Assembly (NCBI RefSeq): GCF_004000985.1
Contig: NZ_BIMH01000024.1
Coordinates: 1 to 64,000, forward strand
Direction: 5' to 3'
DNA: 64,000 bases
From: Paenibacillus validus NBRC 15382
Lineage (GTDB): Bacteria; Bacillota; Bacilli; Paenibacillales; NBRC-103111
Both the position numbers and the translations under genes were made by a program. The notes beneath the pieces are model-generated. The model had not been told where the DNA came from. It was given only the letters and a program-made list of their open reading frames with translations, and searched no databases. Below are positions 15,104 through 25,884 of this stretch, piece by piece (position 1 is the first letter of the stretch; each line of letters starts with the position of its first letter).

Positions 15104-15538
15104 TTAGTAACTGATCAGCGAGGCCATCAGCAAACCGGAGGCGAGGCTCAAGCAGAACGAGAAGATGCCGACGGAGACGTTTCCCCTGGGAATTTCGGCC
15201 AACACCTTAAATGGCGTCAACAATTCGAACAAGTAAAATATAAGGATCTGGAAGGCGATGCCGATCAATCCCCATACGATCAAATCGACAAGCCCCAGGG
15301 AATGATACACCGCGGAAGCGAGCACCAGCACTTGACCGATCAGCTTGCCGCCGAGATCGTAGGCCGCCGCTTTGCCTGCCGCCGCCTTGACCGGATCGGT
15401 GACATCCCCGGCATCGCGAATTAACCGGAACTCATTGTAAGGCGTGACGAGGTTGAAAAACAATAGCCCTAACCCGACAAGCGGCACCGTAACCCCCAAA
15501 TACATGAAAAAATTAACGACGCTTTCGAATTGCTCCAC
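15104..15538 (-). CDS. DUF350 family membrane protein
   Basis: 144 residues with four predicted helices (for example FFMYLGVTVPLVGLGLLFFN, then DLIVWGLIGIAFQILIFYLF). The pattern and length fit DUF350 proteins. It lies 21 bases downstream of a glutathionylspermidine-synthase-like gene; the same pairing occurs in other bacteria around yjfL/yjfK-type genes, pointing to a shared envelope function that is not established. Confidence 0.8.
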   Translation of the reverse strand: MEQFESVVNFFMYLGVTVPLVGLGLLFFNLVTPYNEFRLIRDAGDVTDPVKAAAGKAAAYDLGGKLIGQVLVLASAVYHSLGLVDLIVWGLIGIAFQILIFYLFELLTPFKVLAEIPRGNVSVGIFSFCLSLASGLLMASLISY

Positions 15539-15559
15539 CTTCGATTCTCCTCCCGCAAA

Positions 15560-16873
15560 TTAGCTTTCAGTGCCCTCTTCCTCCAAAGCGCACGGCAAAT
15601 AATAGGATATATTGCTCGTGATGGTTCCGCCGACGCGCGCGATGACCGCCGAACCTTTGCCATCGATCAGGAAACAGCCCCACAGGAGACGACCGTCGAA
15701 CGGGCCGTTCGCCGTCTCTACCCGGATCGGCGGCAGCTCGGTAAATTGCTGGTACACCATCGGTTGATCGGCGTACTCCTGTTCGCCGCTCGATTCCCGG
15801 GCGGCGCCGCTGCCGTCATAGATCGTGACGCTGCTGCCCTCCCGCCCGAGTATGGGTTTCGCCACATACGGCGTTCCCGGCTCGAAGCAAGGCTCCAAGT
15901 AAGTCGGCAGCATGTACCGCCTGATCGTGTCGTGCTCCTCTTTGGTATAAAACTCGTCCGCTTCGTGCAGGTTCCAGATGAGCGCCTGCAGCGCTTTCGT
16001 CTGCGCGGCAAAGCCCGACGGCGGATTGACGATTGCCAACCGGCGGTCCGCAATCAGCCGCAGCACATGCTCGCCGGTCGGGTAACCGTCCGTGTCGCGG
16101 TCTTCGGCCAGCTTCTCAAGCGCGTGCAGCCGGTATAACACGTCAACCGGCTGCAGCGGCTGCTCAGCGAAGGCGGTCGAGCCGGCCGGCGGCAGGCCCG
16201 GCGCCCATAGGCGTTCGCCCTTCACCCGCAGGTCGGCCAGCGGCACGAACGCAGCGCCGGTAACGCCGGACTGCTGCAGCAGGTAGCGCGTCGTACCCGC
16301 ATCCTCCTCGTGCCAGCCGAGCGCGCTGAACACAAAGCGCTCCGTCGGGTAACCGGCCTCCCGGTACAGCCGCAGCATCCGCTCGAACGCTTCGCCCAGC
16401 GCCTCGCTGCAGCCCGCGTTCGGGTCCTCCGCGCCGTAGGCTGCGCAGATGCGCCCATTCGCGTGAAAAGCCTCGACGATGCCCGTCGGCGTATCGCTGT
16501 TGAACTCCAGCATCTTAAGGCCGTCCGGCGTCAGCGCAAAATCGAACCGGCCGATCATCGTCGGCACCGTGTCATCAAAGCGAAGCCGCAGCGCGCCGAA
16601 CGACGCCTCCGGCAGCCCGAGCTCCGTCCATAAAGCGGGCTCGCCCTGCTGTACGATCTGCACGGTGCGCGCATACACGCGCCCGAGCGCCTCCGCAGCG
16701 CGGCGCATCTCCTCAAGCCGGCTCCGGCGGATACGGCACAGCCCGGCCAGTGCATACTCTTGGCCGTACAACCAATCCCAAGTGAACACGCCTTCCCGGC
16801 GCAGCGGCTCATACAGCGCTTCTCGACGCTCGGCATAGGTGAGATCTGCAACCCTCCGGCTTTCCTTGGTCAT
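15560..16873 (-). CDS. Glutathionylspermidine synthase-like ATP-grasp protein
   Basis: 437 residues from ATG 16873, chosen for GGAGGAGATGG just upstream; the open frame extends 33 codons further but is unlikely coding. Key blocks: RFDFALTPDGLKMLEFNSDT PTG (substrate/ATP region), YVAKPILGREGSSVTIYDG and the C-terminal GCFLIDGKGSAVIARVGGTI TSN, all characteristic of the GSP_synth (YgiC/YjfC) family. These resemble the synthetase half of E. coli Gss and form an amide bond using ATP; true substrates are unknown for the stand-alone members. It forms an operon with DUF350 and follows a serine/glycine-rich lipoprotein. Confidence 0.85.
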   Translation of the reverse strand: MTKESRRVADLTYAERREALYEPLRREGVFTWDWLYGQEYALAGLCRIRRSRLEEMRRAAEALGRVYARTVQIVQQGEPALWTELGLPEASFGALRLRFDDTVPTMIGRFDFALTPDGLKMLEFNSDTPTGIVEAFHANGRICAAYGAEDPNAGCSEALGEAFERMLRLYREAGYPTERFVFSALGWHEEDAGTTRYLLQQSGVTGAAFVPLADLRVKGERLWAPGLPPAGSTAFAEQPLQPVDVLYRLHALEKLAEDRDTDGYPTGEHVLRLIADRRLAIVNPPSGFAAQTKALQALIWNLHEADEFYTKEEHDTIRRYMLPTYLEPCFEPGTPYVAKPILGREGSSVTIYDGSGAARESSGEQEYADQPMVYQQFTELPPIRVETANGPFDGRLLWGCFLIDGKGSAVIARVGGTITSNISYYLPCALEEEGTES

Positions 16874-16913
16874 GGTCCATCTCCTCCGTTTCGATTGTAC
16901 CCGAGCCGTCACG

Positions 16914-17186
16914 TCAAGAGCCGGAGCTCCCGCTGCTGCCGATACCGCCCTTGCTGATCCCGGATGTCGCACCGCTCGTGCTGCTTTTCACCTTACCGCT
17001 GGAGCCGCCGTAGTAGCCCGACGAATGTCCCCCGCTTCCGTCATCGCAATAGCCGTCTTGATTTCGATCCGTGCAGCTGCCGTTACTTGAACAGCCGGCC
17101 GCACCGCCGATCACGAGCGCCGAAGCGACGAACAGCGAAACGACTTTGCGCGTTCTGCTTTTCGTTAGACCCATCGTTCGTTTCAC
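16914..17186 (-). CDS. Serine/glycine-rich lipoprotein
   Basis: 90 residues from GTG 17186 (or ATG 17174). A basic start and hydrophobic stretch end in IGGAAGC, a usable lipobox with Cys at residue 32. The mature part has an acidic DRNQDGYCDDGSGG segment, which looks like a calcium-binding loop, then low-complexity Ser/Gly repeats. It lies 40 bases upstream of the glutathionylspermidine-synthase-like gene, similar to the YgiB/YgiC pairing in enterics. Confidence 0.7.
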   Translation of the reverse strand: MKRTMGLTKSRTRKVVSLFVASALVIGGAAGCSSNGSCTDRNQDGYCDDGSGGHSSGYYGGSSGKVKSSTSGATSGISKGGIGSSGSSGS

Positions 17187-17275
17187 CCCTCCCCTTGCGG
17201 CTGACCGCGATTACATAGCCCGGGAGCCGGGCAAGCCAAACTCCGCCGCCTCTCCCTCCGGGCTATTGCATTCAT

Positions 17276-17731
17276 TTACGTCGAAGTCGAAATGGCGTAA
17301 TATACATACGTTTCGCGGTCTTCATCGATTTCCGAAGACGTGCGCTGCCACTCCCGACCTTCCGCATATAAATAATTCGCTTGCACATGCAGCATTGCTT
17401 CCAGCGTATCGGCGAAGCGGTAAGTCTCGACCAGCCGGTAGTCGGCTGTGCCTTCGCTGTACTCCCGCAGCTCCATGTAGATGCCGCGCGGGCCGTTCAC
17501 ATCCGGCCGGCGCCATGGCATCGTTCGCTCCTCTTCGGCTTCTTTCACATAAATGACGTAACCGTCCGACTCGACGGCGCATGACGTTTTTTCATACACC
17601 CGTCCGCTTTTGACGAAATAATCGCAAGCGAACCGAAGCGCCGCCTCGTCTCTCCCGATCTGCTCGTAGTAATAAAGGACCGGGAACGTCTCGCCGCCTT
17701 CCGTATATAACCGATATTCCAATCGCGCCAA
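17276..17731 (-). CDS. Conserved hypothetical protein
   Basis: 151 residues, soluble, acidic. MARLEYRLYTEGGETFPVLY YYEQ opens a protein with regular strand-helix alternation and aromatic residues (GYVIYVKEAEEERTMPWRRP). No motif or family recognised. Codon use is like the core genes around it, and no ribosome binding site is remarkable. Stands alone. Confidence 0.6.
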   Translation of the reverse strand: MARLEYRLYTEGGETFPVLYYYEQIGRDEAALRFACDYFVKSGRVYEKTSCAVESDGYVIYVKEAEEERTMPWRRPDVNGPRGIYMELREYSEGTADYRLVETYRFADTLEAMLHVQANYLYAEGREWQRTSSEIDEDRETYVYYAISTST

Positions 17732-18070
17732 GTAAACCGCTCCTTTCCGTCATCGACCGCGCGGAGGCATCAAGGCGTCGTCCGCGGCCTGCGGGCTGCA
17801 TCCGCCCTTATCCGGCATCCGTACCATTCATACGTGCAACCGCGCCTAAAGATTCGTTTCGTAACAACGGCCGCATTACCCATTACCATTTCGCTTAGAC
17901 GCACTTTCGGGCTCCAAAGTTGCGCCTTCGGATAAAATCAGGTACATTTCCCAGGCGCGTACACCGGCAGCGCGACAAGCTCACATGTCGGGCAATAAAA
18001 GGAAATGTATGGATGATGTCGAATATATAGCTGTTTCCATCTTTTATAGCGAATGATGAGGGGTATGAAT
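17732..18070. other. Intergenic region upstream of the TIR gene
   Basis: About 340 bases with no credible gene. AT content rises toward 18000-18050, where the promoter for the TIR gene should be, but I could not place clear -35 and -10 boxes. Confidence 0.5.
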
Positions 18071-18553
18071 ATGTCGAATAAAGACTTCTTTATTAGCTAC
18101 AACAAGAACGACGTGCAGTGGGCGGAATGGATCGCTTGGGTGTTGGAAGCAAAAGGTTATCAAACCGTCATCCAGGCTTGGGATTTCAGACCGGGAAATA
18201 ATTTTATTCTAAAAATGCAGGAAGCTGCCAGTCAATGCCAAAGAACCATCGCCGTGTTGTCGCAAGATTATTTGAATTCAGCATTTACGCAGCCGGAATG
18301 GGCAAGTGCATTTGTTCATGATCCGACTGGTAATCAGTCTACCCTGCTGACTGTGCGCGTTAAACCATGCGAACTGGAAGGTCTGTTAAAACCGCTCATC
18401 TACATCGACCTGCTCGACAAACCGGCCGATGAAGCGGAAGAAGCGCTGCTTCAAGGCGTGCAGCTAGGGCGGGCAAAGCCAAATCAAGCACCCGTTTTTC
18501 CGGGAGCAGCGGCAAAGACTGTTCCGTTCCCGGGTAATCGTGTAAACCCCTAG
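18071..18553 (+). CDS. TIR domain protein, probably the N-terminal part of a TIR-NB-ARC-TPR protein
   Basis: 160 residues from ATG 18071, with AGGGG eight bases upstream. DFFISYNKNDVQWAEWIAWV, AWDFRPGNNFILKMQ, TIAVLSQDYLNS and QPEWASAFVHDP make a complete TIR domain; the candidate catalytic Glu is in QPEWA. A proline-rich tail (PNQAPVFPG) follows. In many bacteria this TIR type is fused directly to NB-ARC and TPR regions, acting as an NADase or cyclic-ADP-ribose producer when the sensor oligomerises. Here it ends at TAG 18551-18553 just where the next frame takes over (see 18544-18550). Confidence 0.85.
   Translation: MSNKDFFISYNKNDVQWAEWIAWVLEAKGYQTVIQAWDFRPGNNFILKMQEAASQCQRTIAVLSQDYLNSAFTQPEWASAFVHDPTGNQSTLLTVRVKPCELEGLLKPLIYIDLLDKPADEAEEALLQGVQLGRAKPNQAPVFPGAAAKTVPFPGNRVNP
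18544..18550 (+). promoter_or_regulatory. Candidate -1 frameshift heptamer
   Basis: A AAC CCC in the TIR reading frame (X XXY YYZ form), directly followed by the TAG stop. The -1 frame is open from TAA 18535-18537 onward and runs into the NB-ARC gene, so slippage here would make one long protein. Efficiency with CCC in the second codon is uncertain, and a plain frameshift mutation is an alternative. Confidence 0.35.
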
Positions 18554-18582
18554 CAGGCTCATCGGGACAATCAGACACACAC

Positions 18583-21006
18583 TTGATGGGCCCACAAACC
18601 GTGTCTGCCAGACGTTCACACTGGAATATTCCGCACCACCTGAAAAACAAAAACTTCGTAGGCAGAGATACGTTTATAGCCGATCTGAACCACCATGTTC
18701 ATACAGCGGTATCTAACCGCATTTTTGCTATTCACGGTATGGCCGGGATTGGCAAGACCCAGATTGTGTACGAATACATCCGTACATTCAAAGATCAATA
18801 CGACCTGATCTACTGGATGAGCGCAGAAGATGAAACGCTGGCGCTGAAAGATTTTATCGGGCTCGGAGAAAAGCTGAAATTACCCATAGACCCGGATCAG
18901 GAGCAACGCAGCAATCTGGAACTGGTCAAAAACTGGCTTGGCGCGAACGAACGGTGGCTGTTAGTTTTTGATAATATGGATGATCCTAAGCTTCTTCAAA
19001 CTTTTTTACCGGACGAGGTCCGGGGTAACATTCTGCTCACGAGCAGAAACCCGAACTGGATGCATGCTGCCGAACCGATTGAACTGGGCCTCCTGGATCC
19101 TGACTATTCAGCGTTGTATCTCCAGCAGCGATCCGGCGTTTCAGACCCTGCTGCCGCCCTTCAGTTGGCCAATCTTCTGGGCAATCTTCCACTAGCGCTG
19201 GAACAAGCAGGGGCCTACATTGAAGCCACCCGCTGTTCACTTGCAGATTATATCGAGGAATACAATAAATATAAGTCAAAGCTGCTCCAGCTTTTCCAAC
19301 CGTACAATTACAATTTTACGGTAGTTAAGGTCACGGAACTAGCGCTGGAGCGAATACGCGATAGTAAGCCGGATGCGCTATGTCTGCTTAACGCGATGAG
19401 CTTCCTTCATCCTGAGGATATCCCCAAGGACTTGTTTGTCCAGGACGATACAGATTTGGAGCTCGAACACTACCCCATTAGGGATTCATTAACGCTTAAC
19501 TCTTATATTTATGAATTACGGCGTTTTTCTATCATTCATGCGGATCAGGCTTCGCTATCCATGCACCGGCTGATCCAAGAGATTGTACGCGCGGGATTGC
19601 CGGAATCCCAGCAACGGGAGACGCTGCGTCTGGTGCTGCGGCTATTGGAAAAATCGACCTCCAAATGCAACGAAACGGAACTGGAGATCACCGCTAGCGG
19701 CGAACGGCTTGTTCCCCATCTGGTACGCGCTACCGAACATGCGCTGCAAATGGATCAATTTACGGATCAAGCCATTGATTTAATGACTTTTTTAGGACAG
19801 TATTTCACGCTAACCTCCAACTACGAAAAAGCGATCCATGTTTATGAAGAAACGATCGATTGGGTCAAAAAGTCTTTAGGCGAACAATATGAAGGCTTGA
19901 TCGACCCCTACAGCGGGCTGGCTTTTACCTATTACCGCATGGCACAATACGCAAAATCGGAGTCTTTGTATCAACAAGCGCTACAATTGATTTCGAGAAG
20001 TAAGGCAAGCAACGAGTACGCCACCTACAATCATTACGGCTTGCTGTTGTTGAAAACGAATCGGTTTCCCGAAGCGAGAACATTTTTTATTCAAGCACTG
20101 CGGGGGTCAAGGAAAAAATTCGGAAAAAAATCATTGCAAACCGTCAATATTAATGGCAACTATGCCGAGCTGCTTTTAAGACTGGATCAAAACGAACGAG
20201 GGTTAGAAATTCTTAACCAAAACATAAAGTTGTTACAGGATTTGTACAGCGACAAGCATCCTTCCATAGCGACCTGCCACATTCTCCTCGGTCAAGCCTA
20301 CAGCAATCTTCACCGATTCAATGAGCAGGAGCAGCATTGCCGTTTAGCCCTCGGGATGGATGAAGAGTTGTTTGGCCGCGAGCATCCCAAAGTGGCAACC
20401 GATTGCAATAACCTCGGGCTGGCGCTCATTAATCAGGAGCAATATGACGAAGCGCTCGCTTATTTTAAACGCTGTTACCGGATCGACCGTCAATACCTGG
20501 ACATGGATCACCCGAAAATAGCGGTTCGCCTTTGCAACGTAGGTCTCGCTTATAATCATAAAGGGAAGCATCGACTTGCCATCAAATTTTACAGAAAATC
20601 GCTTGCCATCAATCAAAAAGCATTCCCGGACGGTTCATTGGAAGCCGCAACGCAGCTCGTTAATATTGGAACGGCTTATCAAAGTTTAGGAAAAACGACC
20701 GAAGCCATTGAATATTTGGAACAAGGACTGGCTATGGAGAAAAAATTTTATAAATCCGATCATAGCGAGTTAGCGAAGAGTTATCTCAATTTGGGATTCT
20801 CGTACTGCATGACGCGTCTTCCGTTCTATTTGGATAAGGCGGTTACGTATTTCAACAAGGCACTTCGGATCTATGAAAAAAAACTGGCACCCGGCCATCC
20901 GTTAATTAAACAAGCTGTTGAATGCTTGTTGGTTGCCTACGAACTCCAAAAAGATTTCTTGAATTTCACTTCAACCCTTACCAAATACAGGAGCATTCTA
21001 AACTAG
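18583..21006 (+). CDS. NB-ARC NTPase with TPR repeats (STAND-type defence sensor)
   Basis: About 807 codons. The N-terminal linker WNIPHHLKNKNFVGRD is the typical entry to NB-ARC. Walker A is GMAGIGKT (Lys58), Walker B WLLVFDNMDD, then LLTSRN and GNLPLALEQAGAYIE (GLPL-like), and LSMHRLIQ in place of MHD. From about 400 onward come 42-residue kinesin-light-chain-type TPRs (HPKVATDCNNLGLALINQ and similar). Such proteins oligomerise on sensing a phage product and switch on an attached effector, here the upstream TIR. TTG 18583 and ATG 18586 lack a convincing ribosome site, while the frame is open back to 18538, suggesting translation through the TIR gene. Confidence 0.88.
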   Translation: MMGPQTVSARRSHWNIPHHLKNKNFVGRDTFIADLNHHVHTAVSNRIFAIHGMAGIGKTQIVYEYIRTFKDQYDLIYWMSAEDETLALKDFIGLGEKLKLPIDPDQEQRSNLELVKNWLGANERWLLVFDNMDDPKLLQTFLPDEVRGNILLTSRNPNWMHAAEPIELGLLDPDYSALYLQQRSGVSDPAAALQLANLLGNLPLALEQAGAYIEATRCSLADYIEEYNKYKSKLLQLFQPYNYNFTVVKVTELALERIRDSKPDALCLLNAMSFLHPEDIPKDLFVQDDTDLELEHYPIRDSLTLNSYIYELRRFSIIHADQASLSMHRLIQEIVRAGLPESQQRETLRLVLRLLEKSTSKCNETELEITASGERLVPHLVRATEHALQMDQFTDQAIDLMTFLGQYFTLTSNYEKAIHVYEETIDWVKKSLGEQYEGLIDPYSGLAFTYYRMAQYAKSESLYQQALQLISRSKASNEYATYNHYGLLLLKTNRFPEARTFFIQALRGSRKKFGKKSLQTVNINGNYAELLLRLDQNERGLEILNQNIKLLQDLYSDKHPSIATCHILLGQAYSNLHRFNEQEQHCRLALGMDEELFGREHPKVATDCNNLGLALINQEQYDEALAYFKRCYRIDRQYLDMDHPKIAVRLCNVGLAYNHKGKHRLAIKFYRKSLAINQKAFPDGSLEAATQLVNIGTAYQSLGKTTEAIEYLEQGLAMEKKFYKSDHSELAKSYLNLGFSYCMTRLPFYLDKAVTYFNKALRIYEKKLAPGHPLIKQAVECLLVAYELQKDFLNFTSTLTKYRSILN

Positions 21007-21025
21007 TACATTGGTGAAGATGAAT

Positions 21026-21054
21026 AAGGCTCGGCGCCAATGCGCGCCGAGCCT
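21026..21054 (+). terminator. Hairpin terminator
   Basis: AAGGCTCGGCGC pairs with GCGCCGAGCCTT 20 bases after the NB-ARC-TPR stop codon. The T run after it is short, so termination may serve both strands. Confidence 0.65.
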
Positions 21055-21065
21055 TCCTCATTACT

Positions 21066-22394
21066 TCAAAACCCGCTGCGGATCGTGCCCTTGCCCGCAT
21101 CAGCCAACGCTTCGCCGTTCGCGGAGCCGCCGTTGCCGAAGACGGCGTTTGCTTCGCAGCGCTGCGTGGCAAGGCGGATGCCGGCCTCCGTGCAGCGAAA
21201 CACCGTATTGCCGGTGATGACGTTATCCCGGCAAACGGAACCGCCCTTCTCGCCGGACGTGTCCAGCTCGATGCCGACCTTCGTCCGCCTTACGTCGTTG
21301 CCGCTCACCGTGTTGGCGTCGCTGTTCAGCAGCGCGATGCCTTTCGGCGAATCTACGATGCGGTTGCCGGCGATCAGATTGCTCTTCGGGCGTTCCGCCT
21401 CCGCCGCCCCGTCGCCTTCCAGCCAAATGCCGGCCGCGGACGCGCCGGCGATTCTATTGTCGGCAATTACGTTATCCGTGCAGTAATGGCGCAGCACAAT
21501 TCCATGCCTGCAGCTCTTCTCCCCGGCGGCCAGACCGGTTGACGTCACCGTATTTCCTTCGATCCGCAAGTGGGAGCACGCCTTGAGCGGTGACGTAACG
21601 GTAATTAGCGATTCCTTGCAAGCTTCAGCCGTATTGCCTGCGATCGTGGAATGCGAGCAGCCGCCCGATACGTAAATGCAGGGCTTGTCCAGCTGTTGAA
21701 ACCGGTTGTCGACAAGGCCGAGCTTCTCGCCCGCCTCAGCAACGATTCCGTAACCTTCGTACAAGCTTTCCGATGAGTACAGCCGGATGAACGAACAGCC
21801 GACCACCGTCGTTTCGCGGCAGCCGGTTAGCCAGACGCCGTTTGCAACCGCCTGGAACGCGCAGTCGCGGACGATAGCCTGCTCGCATTCCGTCAGCGCG
21901 ATCGCCTTCTCCGTTTGCAAGTCGTTGCGGCCTGTCAGCGATCCCGAGCCTTCAAAGCCGAGCCGTTCCACCGACGAGTGCTTCAGTTTCGCGCCCTGCA
22001 CCATCACCATCGACGAACGGTTCGACTTGATGACCGAAGAAACGGGCCCGTCTCCGATCAACCGGACATTCGAATACAGAAACAAAGGCGCATCGATGAT
22101 ATATCGTCCTGGAGGAACGTACACCGTGCCGCCGAACCGGGAAGACCCGGCCGCATTGATTGCCGCCTGGATGGCCGGCGCATCATTCTCGAAGACGAGC
22201 CCGCCGCCTTTGGCGCCGTAATCCTTAACGTTCAACCAAGGGCCCGCCGCCGAGGGAAGCGGAGCTGCCGCCGAAGCGGTCCGCTCGAAGCTTGCGCTCC
22301 CTCCCAACATAAGTCCCGCCGCGCCCGTACCGATCGCCGCCAGCAGCTTGCGCCGCGACCACGTCTGTTGCTTTGAAGAAGAGTCCGATGGCAT
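21066..22394 (-). CDS. Exported right-handed beta-helix protein (pectate lyase 3 type)
   Basis: 442 residues. A twin-arginine signal (SRRKLLAAIGTGAAG) is followed by a signal-peptidase site near AAAPLP. The mature start WLNVKDYGAKGGG and DAPAIQAAINAA are the hallmark of Pectate_lyase_3/phage tailspike-like beta-helices. About a dozen parallel beta-helix turns follow, with repeated NxIxGN motifs (HSTIAGNTAEACK, DNVITGNTVFRC). It probably binds or cleaves polysaccharide outside the cell. Tat export suggests folding before export. Stands alone; substrate unknown. Confidence 0.85.
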   Translation of the reverse strand: MPSDSSSKQQTWSRRKLLAAIGTGAAGLMLGGSASFERTASAAAPLPSAAGPWLNVKDYGAKGGGLVFENDAPAIQAAINAAGSSRFGGTVYVPPGRYIIDAPLFLYSNVRLIGDGPVSSVIKSNRSSMVMVQGAKLKHSSVERLGFEGSGSLTGRNDLQTEKAIALTECEQAIVRDCAFQAVANGVWLTGCRETTVVGCSFIRLYSSESLYEGYGIVAEAGEKLGLVDNRFQQLDKPCIYVSGGCSHSTIAGNTAEACKESLITVTSPLKACSHLRIEGNTVTSTGLAAGEKSCRHGIVLRHYCTDNVIADNRIAGASAAGIWLEGDGAAEAERPKSNLIAGNRIVDSPKGIALLNSDANTVSGNDVRRTKVGIELDTSGEKGGSVCRDNVITGNTVFRCTEAGIRLATQRCEANAVFGNGGSANGEALADAGKGTIRSGF

Positions 22395-22506
22395 ACCGAT
22401 GTACCTCCCGTAAATCTACATAATCTAGCAATCTATGAAAATTATAGCCGTAGCCTGAACGTTTGACAATGCAGCCGGGAAGATCTTCAAAAAAACCATG
22501 CTCCGT

Positions 22507-22866
22507 TTAACGGAACATGGTCCACAATTTAATAAGATGGAACGTATTGTTCGGATCGATTTTTTGCGAAATTATGAAATTTACCAAATTCTCCATTTGG
22601 AGATCCGTTACCTTTTCTCCGAGCGCCTTGGTCAGCATCCCTACGAAACGCCGCACTTTCACCCGATCCTGCAAATCGGCCTTCGTCACGCCCTGCAGAA
22701 TCATCTTCACCCGTTCCTTCGTCTCCGGGTTTTTCATCTTTTGCTTGATCCGTTCCACCTGTGCGGGGTCAAAACCGTATTTCGTGTAGCTCACGCCGCC
22801 CACCTCCGTCAATTTCAGCATAGAAACATACCTATACCGTAAGTCTATGACGGATGGCTTGACCAT
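22507..22866 (-). CDS. spoVIF: Stage VI sporulation protein F
   Basis: 119 residues from ATG 22866 with GAAGGG five bases upstream; the frame opens slightly earlier (TTG 22887), and a later ATG gives about 104 residues. The KERVKMILQGVTKADLQDRVKVRR segment and the ending NFIISQKIDPNNTFHLIKLW are characteristic of SpoVIF, a spore-coat assembly factor acting on GerE-dependent proteins in the mother cell. It sits downstream of recG. Confidence 0.85.
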   Translation of the reverse strand: MVKPSVIDLRYRYVSMLKLTEVGGVSYTKYGFDPAQVERIKQKMKNPETKERVKMILQGVTKADLQDRVKVRRFVGMLTKALGEKVTDLQMENLVNFIISQKIDPNNTFHLIKLWTMFR

Positions 22867-22895
22867 GTTTACCCTTCGGGCACCCAAATCATGAA

Positions 22896-24950
<2,055 letters not shown>

Positions 24951-24956
24951 GTTCAT

Positions 24957-25814
24957 TCACTCCTGAGCCGGATAGGCAAACACCGCAATGGTTCCCGGTC
25001 CGGCATGAGCTCCGATAACGGAGCCAATTTGCGTATAGTTGATACTCTGCACTTGAAATTGAGACTCCAGCTGCCTTTGCAGCTCCTGCGCATGCTCTTG
25101 CCCCTTCGTATAAGCAAAAATAAGATGAAGAGGACGATGGCCGAAATCCTGCTTCAGCATCTCGGCAATGCGGCCCATCGCTTTCTTCGTGCCGCGCACT
25201 TTATCGACGGAAAACACTTGGCCGTCGTCGCTGATGGACAAGATCGGCTTAATATTGAGCAGCGAGCCGACCAATGCAGCCGCTTTGCCGATACGTCCGC
25301 CTTTTTGCAGAAATTCCAGCGTATCGACCAGAAAATATATTTTCGTGCTTTCGCGAATCCCGGCAATCATTGCCAAGATTTCTTCCCTGCTCTTCCCTTG
25401 CCGTGCGGCTTCCGCCGCTGCGACGACGAGCAGACCGAAGCCGTAAGACGCGGACTTCGAATCGACGACGTCAATGTCGATCTTATCGTCGATCATCGTC
25501 TTCGCGATCAGCGCCGACTGGTACGTGCCGCTCATCGCCGAAGACAGATGGATCGAGATGATCGGTCCGTCCCCCTGTTCGGCCAGCTGCTGATACACTT
25601 CGAGAAATTCGATCGGCGACGGCTGCGAAGTAGTCGGCATGACGTTCGAACCCGTCAATTTATCATAAAACGCATCTGCGCTAATATCAACGGCATCGCG
25701 GTAAGATTCGGTGCCGAACAATACCTTCAAGGGCACCATCTCGATCCCCAGCTTCTCGCGTACGTCTTTGGGAATGTCGGCTGTGCTGTCGGTTACGATA
25801 CGAACTTGGCTCAT
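24957..25814 (-). CDS. DegV family fatty-acid-binding protein (FakB type)
   Basis: 285 residues from ATG 25814, with GGGGGGAGG just before it; upstream open codons are not coding. MSQVRIVTDSTADIP is the classic DegV start, and IISIHLSSAMSGTYQSA holds the Ser that, with TS in MPTTSQPSP, contacts the fatty acid carboxylate. It presents fatty acids to the kinase FakA, encoded immediately upstream, feeding exogenous acids into phospholipid synthesis. The B. subtilis locus has sdaAB/sdaAA here instead. Confidence 0.9.
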   Translation of the reverse strand: MSQVRIVTDSTADIPKDVREKLGIEMVPLKVLFGTESYRDAVDISADAFYDKLTGSNVMPTTSQPSPIEFLEVYQQLAEQGDGPIISIHLSSAMSGTYQSALIAKTMIDDKIDIDVVDSKSASYGFGLLVVAAAEAARQGKSREEILAMIAGIRESTKIYFLVDTLEFLQKGGRIGKAAALVGSLLNIKPILSISDDGQVFSVDKVRGTKKAMGRIAEMLKQDFGHRPLHLIFAYTKGQEHAQELQRQLESQFQVQSINYTQIGSVIGAHAGPGTIAVFAYPAQE

Positions 25815-25884
25815 GGGAGCCTCCCCCCGTCCAAATGGTAATTGGGTGACGCGCCTCGAGACCGAAACGGTCTCGAACCGTGCC

